NCBI RefSeq assembly: GCF_900091445.1
Contig: NZ_LT607733.1
Span: forward strand, 3,302,501-3,366,500
Source: Micromonospora echinofusca
Lineage (GTDB): Bacteria; Actinomycetota; Actinomycetes; Mycobacteriales; Micromonosporaceae
Reading direction: 5' to 3'
Length of the DNA: 64,000 nucleotides
The translations under genes and the position numbers were made by a program. The notes beneath the pieces are model-generated. The model saw nothing but the letters and a program-made list of their open reading frames with translations. It had not been told where the DNA came from and searched no databases. Numbering within the stretch: position 1 is the stretch's first letter; each line of letters opens with the position of its first letter. This document shows, piece after piece, positions 52,082 through 60,960 of this stretch.

Positions 52082-53341
52082 ATGAGCATCCTCCCTGACG
52101 GACAGCCGACGCAGGCGACCTCCACCCCGGGTGCGGCCTCCCCCGGCGCTGGCGGCGGACCGGCGCCGGGCAGATCGGGCGCCACCACCCAGCTCGTCCT
52201 GGCCACCCTCGGCTTCCTGGTGAACTTCTGGGGGTGGGCGCTGCTGGGGCCGCTCGGCCCGGGCATCAAGGACCGCCTCGACCTCAGCTTCGCCGCGCAG
52301 TCCCTGCTGGTGGCCGTACCGGTGGTGGTCGGGTCGCTGGGCCGCATCCCGGTCGGCGCCCTCACCGACCGCTACGGCGCCCGGGTGGTCTTTCCGCTGG
52401 TCACGCTCGCCACGATCGTGCCGGTGCTGACCCTCAGCGTGGTCTCCTCCTATCCGGCGCTGATCGTGACGGGTTTCTTCCTGGGCATCGGCGGCACCGC
52501 CTTCGCCGTCGGCGTGCCGCTGGTCTCCGGCTGGTACCCGCCCGCGCGGCGCGGGTTCGCGATCGGCGTGTTCGGCATCGGCATGGGCGGCACGGCGATC
52601 GCCAACTTCACCACCGTCCGGCTCGCCGACGCCTACGGCTCCCGGGCGCCGTTCCTGCTGGTGGCCGCGATCCTCGCGGGCTACGCGGTGCTGTCGTTCC
52701 TGCTGCTGCGCGACGCGCCGGGGCGCGTCCGGCCGACCGGGTCGGCGTGGCGACGCCTCGCCGCGGTGGGCCGGCTGACCGTGACGTGGCAGTTGTGCTT
52801 CCTGTACGCGGTCGGCTTCGGCGGGTTCGTGGCCTTCAGCGTGTACCTGCCCGCGTACCTGAGCACCGCCTACGGGCTGGACGCCGCCGACGGCGCCTTG
52901 CGCACCGCCGGGTTCGTGGTCCTCGCCGTCCTCGCCCGCCCGCTGGGCGGCTGGCTCTCCGACCGGCTGCACCCGGTGCCCGTCCTGGTCTGGTGCTTCG
53001 CGGGGGTGGCCGCGTTCGCGGTGGTGCAGGCGTTCGAGCCCGCCCTGCTGCCCGTGGCGACCGTCGCGCTGCTCGGGATGGCGGTGCTGCTCGGCGCGTC
53101 CAGCGGGGCCGTCTTCGCCCTCGTCGGCAGGGTCGCCCCGGCCGATCAGGTGGGCGCGGTCACCGGCCTGGTCGGCGCCGCGGGCGGGCTGGGCGGGTTC
53201 GTCCCGCCGCTGGTGATGGGCTGGGTGTACGGCGTGCAGGGGTCGTACGCCATCGGCCTGATGCTGCTCTCCGACGTCGCGCTGGCGGCGGCGGTGTTCA
53301 CGGCGGTGAAGATGGGCGGCCTGGCCAGGCGCGACGCCTGA
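52082..53341 (+). CDS. narK: Nitrate/nitrite MFS transporter
   Basis: 419 residues, 12 TM helices, NarK/NNP family. The N-terminal 40 residues are hydrophilic. Characteristic stretches are the first TM pair with VNFWGWALLGPLGPGIKDRLDLS, GRIPVGALTDRYGARVVFPLVTL in the first cytoplasmic loop, and FFLGIGGTAFAVGVPLVSGWYPPARRGFAIGVFGIGMGGTAIANFTTVRLAD in the nitrate-signature region. It lies 34 nt after narI on the same strand, so probably co-transcribed, supplying nitrate or exporting nitrite for the reductase. Confidence 0.94.
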   Translation: MSILPDGQPTQATSTPGAASPGAGGGPAPGRSGATTQLVLATLGFLVNFWGWALLGPLGPGIKDRLDLSFAAQSLLVAVPVVVGSLGRIPVGALTDRYGARVVFPLVTLATIVPVLTLSVVSSYPALIVTGFFLGIGGTAFAVGVPLVSGWYPPARRGFAIGVFGIGMGGTAIANFTTVRLADAYGSRAPFLLVAAILAGYAVLSFLLLRDAPGRVRPTGSAWRRLAAVGRLTVTWQLCFLYAVGFGGFVAFSVYLPAYLSTAYGLDAADGALRTAGFVVLAVLARPLGGWLSDRLHPVPVLVWCFAGVAAFAVVQAFEPALLPVATVALLGMAVLLGASSGAVFALVGRVAPADQVGAVTGLVGAAGGLGGFVPPLVMGWVYGVQGSYAIGLMLLSDVALAAAVFTAVKMGGLARRDA

Positions 53342-53404
53342 TCTCCGGTCGACGCCGGCCCGGCACCCTGCCGAGCGTTACGGAAGCACCCCGAAAAATC
53401 CGGT

Positions 53405-53453
53405 CGACGGACACTCACACCGATCGCATGTAGATCGGCGCGGGTGTCCGTCG
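53405..53453. terminator. Long hairpin terminator after narK
   Basis: 21-nt arms at 53405-53425 and 53433-53453 with a 7-nt loop GCATGTA. The outer 9-10 bp and inner 6 bp are perfect, and the five middle positions include one wobble and two mismatches. It lies 64 nt after the narK stop. No U-tract. Confidence 0.8.
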
Positions 53454-53528
53454 CGTTGTCCCCCTCTGCGCTGACCTGGCATCCGGGTCGAGTCCACCGG
53501 AAGACGACCCTCCTTAGCTATCGTTAGT

Positions 53529-53571
53529 TTTCCGGAAATTCTTGCTCACCGATGCGATGCGCTGCCATACT
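53529..53571 (+). promoter_or_regulatory. Xylanase promoter with upstream palindrome
   Basis: Palindrome TTTCCGGAAA (53529-53538) ends 3 nt before a -35-like TTGCTC (53542-53547). After an 18-nt spacer comes CATACT (53566-53571). The palindrome is placed to act as an operator or activator site for polysaccharide-dependent control. The regulator is unknown. Confidence 0.5.
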
Positions 53572-53596
53572 CCACATCCACCAGGGTCGATGGTGA

Positions 53597-55072
<1,476 letters not shown>

Positions 55073-55086
55073 GCACGGCCGCCGGA

Positions 55087-55125
55087 CGGTCCCGGGGCGG
55101 CGCCCGCCGCGCCGCCCCGGGACCG
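55087..55125. terminator. Terminator of the xylanase gene
   Basis: Perfect 17-bp stem, arms 55087-55103 and 55109-55125, with the 5-nt loop CCGCC, beginning 15 nt after the stop codon. Very GC-rich, no U-tract. Confidence 0.88.
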
Positions 55126-55224
55126 CCGGGTCGACTCCGGCCCCGGCCGTCGGGCGTCGGCCGACCGCCGGGCCGGCGCCATCGCGCGCGTCGCCGGAAG
55201 GGCACTGGCGTGGACCGTAGTTAC

Positions 55225-55238
55225 CTGACTAAAGTCAG
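55225..55238. promoter_or_regulatory. Operator palindrome before the MarR-GNAT gene
   Basis: CTGACT-AA-AGTCAG is a perfect 6+6 bp dyad ending 6 nt before the start codon at 55244. It overlaps the place where a ribosome or promoter element must lie, so binding by the MarR-like domain of this gene product would repress its own expression. AT content is high relative to surroundings. Confidence 0.6.
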
Positions 55239-55243
55239 CCTTC

Positions 55244-56140
55244 ATGGAAGCCGAGCGCATCGCCGCCGTGCGGCGGTTCAACCGGACGGTAACCCAGCGG
55301 GTGGGGGCACTCGACGACGAGTACATGGCGCGCGCCCGCCCCCTCGCGCAGGCCCGGCTGCTGTGGGAGATCGGTCCCGCCGGCGCCGAGGTCGCCGCGC
55401 TGCGGTCCCGGCTCGGGCTGGACTCGGGGCACCTCAGCCGCCTCCTGCGCGCCCTGGAGGGCGACGGGCTCGTCACCGTCGGGCCGGCCGAGCAGGCCGG
55501 CGGGGACGCCCGGGTGCGGGTCGCCACGCTCACCGACGCCGGCCGCGCCGAGTGGGCGGAGCTCGACGCGCGCTCCGACGAGTTCGCCCGGTCGATCCTC
55601 GCACCGCTGACCGGGCGGCACCGCGAGCGGCTCGTCGCGGCGATGGCCGAGGTGCAGCGGCTACTCGTCGCGTCGATGGTGCTCGTCGGGCCCTGCCCGC
55701 CGGGCGACCCGCGGGCACGCGCCTGCGTACGGGCCTACGCCCGGGAGGTGGCGCGGCGCTTCGACGGCGGGTTCGATCCGGCCCGCAGCAACCCGGTCCG
55801 CGACGAGGAACTCGTCCCCCCGGCGGGCGTGTTCCTGCTCGCCACGCTCAACGCCGAGCCGGTCGGCTGCGGCGCGGTGAAGCTGCACCCGGGCGCTCCC
55901 GCCGAGATCAAGCGGGTCTGGGTGGCGGACTCCGTACGCGGGCTCGGGCTCGGGCGGCGGCTGCTGGGCGAGTTGGAGCGGCACGCCGCCGAGCGGGGCT
56001 GGACCGCCGTCCGGCTGGACACCAACCGCAACCTCACGGAGGCGATCGCGATGTACCGGGCGGCCGGCTACCGGGAGATCGGGGCGTACAACGCCGAGCC
56101 CTACGCCCACCACTGGTTCGAGAAGCGACTGACACCGTGA
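55244..56140 (+). CDS. MarR-type HTH - GNAT acetyltransferase fusion
   Basis: 298 residues. The N-terminal half (about 1-145) is a winged-helix MarR-like regulator, with LRSRLGLDSGHLSRLLRALEGDGLV as the recognition region and a wing GGDARVRVATLTDAGR. The C-terminal half (about 150-295) is a GNAT acetyltransferase: acetyl-CoA loop VRGLGLGRRLL (231-241), then VRLDTNRNLTEAIAMYRAAGY. Fusions of this type are common in actinobacteria; they may sense and acetylate a small molecule that also controls DNA binding. The gene stands alone between terminators with its own operator. Confidence 0.92.
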   Translation: MEAERIAAVRRFNRTVTQRVGALDDEYMARARPLAQARLLWEIGPAGAEVAALRSRLGLDSGHLSRLLRALEGDGLVTVGPAEQAGGDARVRVATLTDAGRAEWAELDARSDEFARSILAPLTGRHRERLVAAMAEVQRLLVASMVLVGPCPPGDPRARACVRAYAREVARRFDGGFDPARSNPVRDEELVPPAGVFLLATLNAEPVGCGAVKLHPGAPAEIKRVWVADSVRGLGLGRRLLGELERHAAERGWTAVRLDTNRNLTEAIAMYRAAGYREIGAYNAEPYAHHWFEKRLTP

Positions 56141-56276
56141 CGACCCGGGCGGCGCTTGCGGGACCCTCGATATTCATGGAGACTTGTCGATGCTTCTGAG
56201 CCGGATGTGATCGGGTAGCCGGGCAGCCCTCGATCGGCACCCCACCCTGTCCGCCGTCTGAGGAGAGGAACAGTTG

Positions 56277-57605
56277 ATGAGAGCCAGACTCCGACTGCTG
56301 GGCGCCGCCCTGGCCGCCGCCGCGCTGACCGCGCTGGCGGCGGTGACGCTCGCCCCGCCGGCGTCCGCCGCGACGCTGACCGAGGTGACGAACTTCGGCC
56401 CCAACCCGAGCAGCCTGCGCATGTACCTGTACGTGCCGGACGCCGTCGCGCCCCGGCCGGGGCTGCTGGTCGCGGTGCACTACTGCACCGGCACCGGCCC
56501 CGCCATGTACGCCAACACCCAGTACGCGGCCCTGGCCGACCGGTACGGCTACATCGTCGTCTACCCGTCGGTCACCCGCAGCAGCCAGTGCTTCGACGTC
56601 TCCTCCCCGCAGGCGCTGCGCCGCGACGGCGGCAGCGACCCGGTGGGCATCAAGTCGATGGTCGACCACGTCCGGCAGCGGTACGCCGTCGACCCCGACC
56701 GGATCTTCGCCACCGGCATCTCGTCCGGCGCCATGATGACCAACGTCCTGCTCGGGCTCTATCCCGACGTGTTCAGCGCCGGCGCGGCGTTCTCCGGCGT
56801 CCCCTTCGGCTGCTTCGCCACCACCAACGGCTCCGAGTGGAACAGCGAGTGCGCCAACGGCCAGGTCAGCAGGACCCCGCAGCAGTGGGGAGACCTGGTC
56901 CGCAACGCCTACCCGGGCTACACCGGGCGGCGACCGCGCATGCAGACATGGCACGGGACGAACGACGAGGTGCTGCGCTACCCCAACTTCGGCGAGCAGA
57001 TCAAGCAGTGGACCAACGTGCACGGGCTGAGCCAGACGCCGACGTACACCGACAGCCCGCAGGCCGGCTACACCCGCACCCGCTACGGCGGCAGCGGCGA
57101 CCGGGCACCGGTCGAGGCGATCAGCATGCAGGGCGTGTCGCACAACCTGCCGGTCGACGCGGCGCAGGCGATCCGCTTCTTCGGCCTCGACACCACCGCT
57201 CCCCCCACGACCCCGCCGCCCACGACGCCGCCCCCGACGACCCCGCCGCCCAGCACTCCCCCGCCCAGCACCCCGCCGCCCGTGCCGGGCGGCTGCCGGG
57301 TCGGCTACACCGTCAACGCGTGGAACGCCGGGCTGACCGCCTCGGTCACCGTCACCAACACCGGCACCGCGACGGTCGACGGCTGGTCGCTGGCCTTCCC
57401 GCTGCCCGCCGGGCAGAACATCACCAACGGCTGGAACGCGACGTACGCCCCCACCAGCGGGGCGGTCACCGCCCGCAACGTCTCCTACAACGCCACCATC
57501 GCGCCCGGCGCGTCGGTCAGCGTGGGCTTCCAGGCCACCCACACCGGCGACACGGGACGCCCCTCCTCGTTCACCCTCAACGGCGTCACCTGCACGATCG
57601 CCTGA
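56277..57605 (+). CDS. Secreted PHB-depolymerase/feruloyl-esterase-like hydrolase with CBM2
   Basis: 442 residues. Signal peptide about 1-31 (AASA end). Alpha/beta-hydrolase of the esterase-PHB family with the nucleophile Ser149 in GISSGAMM, oxyanion region LLVAVHYCTGTG, and a catalytic His probably in QGVSHNLPVD. A Pro/Thr/Ser linker (about 309-337) joins a CBM2 module (about 339-442; Cys340 to Cys near the end, with surface Trp in NAWNAG and NGWNAT). The esterase type plus cellulose-binding module suggests removal of acetyl or feruloyl groups from xylan. ATG at 56277 after AGGAGAGGAA; a TTG one codon earlier is ignored. Confidence 0.92.
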   Translation: MRARLRLLGAALAAAALTALAAVTLAPPASAATLTEVTNFGPNPSSLRMYLYVPDAVAPRPGLLVAVHYCTGTGPAMYANTQYAALADRYGYIVVYPSVTRSSQCFDVSSPQALRRDGGSDPVGIKSMVDHVRQRYAVDPDRIFATGISSGAMMTNVLLGLYPDVFSAGAAFSGVPFGCFATTNGSEWNSECANGQVSRTPQQWGDLVRNAYPGYTGRRPRMQTWHGTNDEVLRYPNFGEQIKQWTNVHGLSQTPTYTDSPQAGYTRTRYGGSGDRAPVEAISMQGVSHNLPVDAAQAIRFFGLDTTAPPTTPPPTTPPPTTPPPSTPPPSTPPPVPGGCRVGYTVNAWNAGLTASVTVTNTGTATVDGWSLAFPLPAGQNITNGWNATYAPTSGAVTARNVSYNATIAPGASVSVGFQATHTGDTGRPSSFTLNGVTCTIA

Positions 57606-57610
57606 ACCGG

Positions 57611-57642
57611 CCGGGGCGGCGCCGACCCCGGCGCCGCCCCGG
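57611..57642. terminator. Terminator between convergent esterase and beta-helix lipoprotein genes
   Basis: Perfect 13-bp stem, arms CCGGGGCGGCGCC (57611-57623) and GGCGCCGCCCCGG (57630-57642), 6-nt loop. It starts 5 nt after the esterase stop. Confidence 0.88.
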
Positions 57643-57790
57643 CGGACAGCCGGTGCGCCACCGCAGCCGGATCCCTGTCACTACCGTCCCGGGATGCGGT
57701 GGACGGTGGCCCGACGGAGCCTCGCCGTGCTGGCCGGCTGGTACGCGTTCGCCGTGCTCGCACCGGTCGCGGCGGCGACCTGGATGTGGG

Positions 57791-58996
57791 TCAGCGCAGC
57801 GTGGAGCCGGTCAGCGTCGGGTTGCGGGCGCCCAGGAAGAAGATGCCGGGGTACCCGCGCGTCTCGAAGCCGTCGCTCGGGTTGCGGCGCAGGGTGGAGT
57901 CCTCGATCCGCATGGTGCCGGTGCGGTCGTTGCTGACGAAGAAGACGGCCCCGCCGCCCTCGTTCGCCTCGTTGCCCTCGATGATCGTGCCGGCGATCCG
58001 GACGCTGAACTCGTTGCCGTCGCAGTAGATCGCCCCGCCGCTGCCGCCGCCCGGCGTGCCGGCCCTGGCCGGGTTGGCCCCGGTGCCGACCGCCCGGTTG
58101 CCGGTCAGGACGCTGTTCAGCACCACCCAGCTGACGCCGATGCTGCTCAACGCGCCGCCGTTGGCGCAGACGCCGCCGTCGAACGTGCTGCCCACCACGT
58201 ACACGGGTCCGTTCTCGTACTGGCTGAGCACCCGGATGGCCGCGCCGCCCAGGTCGGGGCCGGTACGGTCGCAGCGGTTGCGCACGAACCGCGAGTTGAC
58301 CACCTTGAACCGGCCGCCCCGGACGAAGATCGCCCCACCGCCGCCGCCCTCGGTCCGCTCGCCGCTGGAGTTGCCGTCGGCGAAGGTCAGGTTCTGCACG
58401 GTGAGCTGCGGGTGGTCCTGGTTGTGGCAGTGCGAGGTGGTCCAGCCCTGCGCTTCGTCACAGGTGTTCATGTAGAGGATCCGCCGCCGCCCCTGGCCGC
58501 TGAGGGTGACCTTGCCGCCGCCGTCCAGCACCACCCTCGGCCCGTTGGCGTTGCGGACCTTGGCGGTGGCCGTCATCGTGATCGTCACCGGGTCCGGCCC
58601 GCAGTCGAAGGTGATGACGCCGCCGGCCGCCACCGCCTTCACCACCGCGGCCGAGGTGCAGCTGGCGGCGGTGCCGTCGCCGATCGTCCGCGTCGGCTTC
58701 GACGTGTCGACGGCCCGTGCCTGCGCCGGCACGTCCGCGCCGCCCCTCGGGTTGCCGGCCTTCAACGTCCCGCCCTTCGTCGAGGGTGCGGGGGTCGCGC
58801 TCGCGGAGAGCCCGCCGAGGCCGGAACGGGCTGTCGGGGCGCTACCGGGGCTGGTCGCCCCGACGGTGCCGGACGGCGCCGGCGCGGCCACCGGGGCCGA
58901 CGCCGCGTCGCCGTCGGTCGTGGAGTTTCCGCAGGCGGGCAGGCCCGCCCCGGCGACGGTCAGGGCGAGCAGGGCGACAAGTGGCTTCACACGCAC
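57791..58996 (-). CDS. Beta-helix lipoprotein (exported, unknown role)
   Basis: 401 residues. Lipobox LPAC with Cys22; then a Ser/Ala/Pro/Thr-rich linker to about residue 80. From about 105 the protein is a right-handed parallel beta-helix with rungs such as VLDGGGKVTLSGQ, LTVQNLTFADGNSSG, GGGAIFVRGGRFKVVNSRFVRN and GGALSSIGVSWVVLNS. It resembles polymorphic-outer-membrane/pectate-lyase-like surface proteins. No catalytic motif. Divergent from nothing nearby; 100 bp separate it from the metallophosphoesterase start region on the same strand. Confidence 0.82.
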   Translation of the reverse strand: MRVKPLVALLALTVAGAGLPACGNSTTDGDAASAPVAAPAPSGTVGATSPGSAPTARSGLGGLSASATPAPSTKGGTLKAGNPRGGADVPAQARAVDTSKPTRTIGDGTAASCTSAAVVKAVAAGGVITFDCGPDPVTITMTATAKVRNANGPRVVLDGGGKVTLSGQGRRRILYMNTCDEAQGWTTSHCHNQDHPQLTVQNLTFADGNSSGERTEGGGGGAIFVRGGRFKVVNSRFVRNRCDRTGPDLGGAAIRVLSQYENGPVYVVGSTFDGGVCANGGALSSIGVSWVVLNSVLTGNRAVGTGANPARAGTPGGGSGGAIYCDGNEFSVRIAGTIIEGNEANEGGGAVFFVSNDRTGTMRIEDSTLRRNPSDGFETRGYPGIFFLGARNPTLTGSTLR

Positions 58997-59096
58997 GCCG
59001 TGATGCTATGAGCCACGCGGACCGATGAGCGAATCCGTCGCCCGGCCCGACACCCGCGCGCACCACCACGGGCCACGGAAGCCCATGGTGTCGCGT

Positions 59097-60665
59097 CTAC
59101 CGGTTCGCGGGACGAACAACCGGGGTGGGCGCGCCGGAGGTCGGGGGAACGCCGACCGGAGGAGCTTCGATCACCTTGCGGTCGAGGCTGACCTGTGCGG
59201 TGCCGGTGCCGCCGACCCGGATGTCGTCGTACGCCTTGAGCTGGCGGTCCGGGCCGAGATAGAGAACCGACATGGCCAGCGGTGTCGGCTCGTCGCCTTC
59301 GAGGCCTCGCAGCCCTGCCCCACCGGTGGACCCCTGCACCACCAGTCGCGTGGTCACCTCACCGGTCGGTGGCAGCACCGTCACTTCCCGACGGTGGGTG
59401 TGCCCGGCCAGCACGACAGGCGCGAGGCCGTTGAGCGCAGGGGCGGACGCCGGGTCGTGCACCAGTGCGAGATCCACGGGGGCGTCCAGGGCCCGGATCG
59501 TGGTGGCCAGGAGTTCACCGGCGCCCTCGACCGTCGTCGGCGACTCGTCCCAGGGGCCGGAGGCCTCCTCCCGCTTGTCGGGAGTGAAACGGGGATCGGC
59601 GATCCCCGCGATCCTCAGCCCCGCGACGAGCGTGACGGAGTTGTCGAGCACGACCGCGTTGGGCTGGCTGGCCACCGCGGCAGCGGTGCGGGGCGAGTCG
59701 TGGTTGCCGCGGATGTAGACGTAGGGCACGTCGAGGTGACTGATCATGGAGACGTAGGTGGTCTCGGGTTCGCTGCCCCAGTCGGTGATGTCACCGGTGT
59801 CGATCACCGCGTCGATGTCGTACTGGTCGACGACAGTCTTGATCACCGGCCAGGCGGCCGGATTGAGGTGCAGGTCCGAGACGTGCAGCAGCCTGGTGGT
59901 GTCCGGGGACGCCTGGTAGATCGGCAGGCTGGACACGGTGGCGTACAGCTTGCCGACGTTGCCCACCAGCCGTTGCAGCTGCTCGGCGTAGCGGCCGTAG
60001 TCGTCGGCGATCCGCTGGGCGTCACCGATCAACGCGGGGGCGTTGGCCAGCAGTCCCTCGTAGCGCGGCTCCGCCAGCGCCTGCGGTCGCAGCGTCGCGG
60101 CGGCGGTGCCGAGGGTGCCGCCGGTGATCAGCAGGGCCAGGCCGCCGGACCAGGCGACCCGGCGGACGGACCTGAAGGTCACGGCGGCGAGCAGCATCGA
60201 GGCCAGGACCGCCACCCCGAGCGTACGCAGCCCGAGGCGCACCAGCGCGTCACGGAGGTCCTGCGGTGCTGTCTCCCCGGCACGGGCGAGAGCTGCGGGA
60301 TCGTTGATCAGCGCCTCGGTCCGTCGTTGGTCCAGCGAGTCGAGGCGGGCGGTCAGCCGGGCCGGACCCTCGTGGCTGTCGAGGAAGAGCGACCCCAGGG
60401 GTGGCACGGCCACCTCGGTGCCTCCGTCCGCGGCGAGGCTCACGTGGAACGCGACCCGGAACGGGCCGACGTCGCTCTCGCCTCTGCCACCCAGCACGAC
60501 ACCGACAATGACACCGACGCTGGTGACGGCCACGAGCGCGGCCACGGTCATGGCCCGCCTGGCCCATCGGGACCGGACGAACCGGGACGCACCTGTCCTG
60601 ATGCCTCGCAGGCTCGGCATCATGTCGCGGTAGCGCGACCGACGGGCACCGGGGTGTAGGGTCAC
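59097..60665 (-). CDS. Membrane-anchored metallophosphoesterase
   Basis: 522 residues. Three hydrophobic segments at about 38-60, 145-163 and 172-192 anchor a C-terminal calcineurin-like phosphodiesterase: LHVSDLHLN (260-268), DTGDITD (289-295), YIRGNHD (317-323), LVHDP and LAGHTHR. All metal-binding motifs are present. Likely hydrolyses a nucleotide or phospholipid on the outer face. The start is uncertain: GTG at 60665 gives the longest frame, and the double ATG at 60623/60620 is an alternative. Neither has a clear ribosome site. Confidence 0.88.
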   Translation of the reverse strand: MTLHPGARRSRYRDMMPSLRGIRTGASRFVRSRWARRAMTVAALVAVTSVGVIVGVVLGGRGESDVGPFRVAFHVSLAADGGTEVAVPPLGSLFLDSHEGPARLTARLDSLDQRRTEALINDPAALARAGETAPQDLRDALVRLGLRTLGVAVLASMLLAAVTFRSVRRVAWSGGLALLITGGTLGTAAATLRPQALAEPRYEGLLANAPALIGDAQRIADDYGRYAEQLQRLVGNVGKLYATVSSLPIYQASPDTTRLLHVSDLHLNPAAWPVIKTVVDQYDIDAVIDTGDITDWGSEPETTYVSMISHLDVPYVYIRGNHDSPRTAAAVASQPNAVVLDNSVTLVAGLRIAGIADPRFTPDKREEASGPWDESPTTVEGAGELLATTIRALDAPVDLALVHDPASAPALNGLAPVVLAGHTHRREVTVLPPTGEVTTRLVVQGSTGGAGLRGLEGDEPTPLAMSVLYLGPDRQLKAYDDIRVGGTGTAQVSLDRKVIEAPPVGVPPTSGAPTPVVRPANR

Positions 60666-60960
60666 GGTCGGAGTCCGATCTGTTGCTCAGGAGGGGGCGG
60701 TCGGAAGCGCAGCACGACAGCTCCGGCCGCGACCGCGCCGGACGTGCGCCTTCCGACTGCCCGGACCTTCGGCCTCACCGAAACCTGCACACATGCAACA
60801 ATCCCTGCGGCTGTCACGCTACCCGTCGGGACGCGGACCGGCCAGATACGCTGTCGGCCCCGACCGTCGGGCGGGCGCCACAGGTCCGGTTGCCTGGTCC
60901 CCGGCATACGCAAGAGCACGACACTCCGACGATCCGTCAGCCGAGGCCCCTGCGGGGCTG
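60666..60960. other. Intergenic region between kinase 3' end and metallophosphoesterase start
   Basis: 295 bp between two leftward genes. Slightly less GC-rich in the middle (around 60785-60815). It should hold the phosphoesterase promoter. No reliable gene, RNA or palindrome is recognised. Confidence 0.6.

Noticed and set aside
57694..57936. Small plus-strand frame with a hydrophobic start between esterase and beta-helix genes
   Set aside because: It begins with a plausible TM helix but runs antisense into the lipoprotein gene, lacks a ribosome site and becomes Arg/Gly/Ser-rich noise. It may be a remnant, not supported as a gene.
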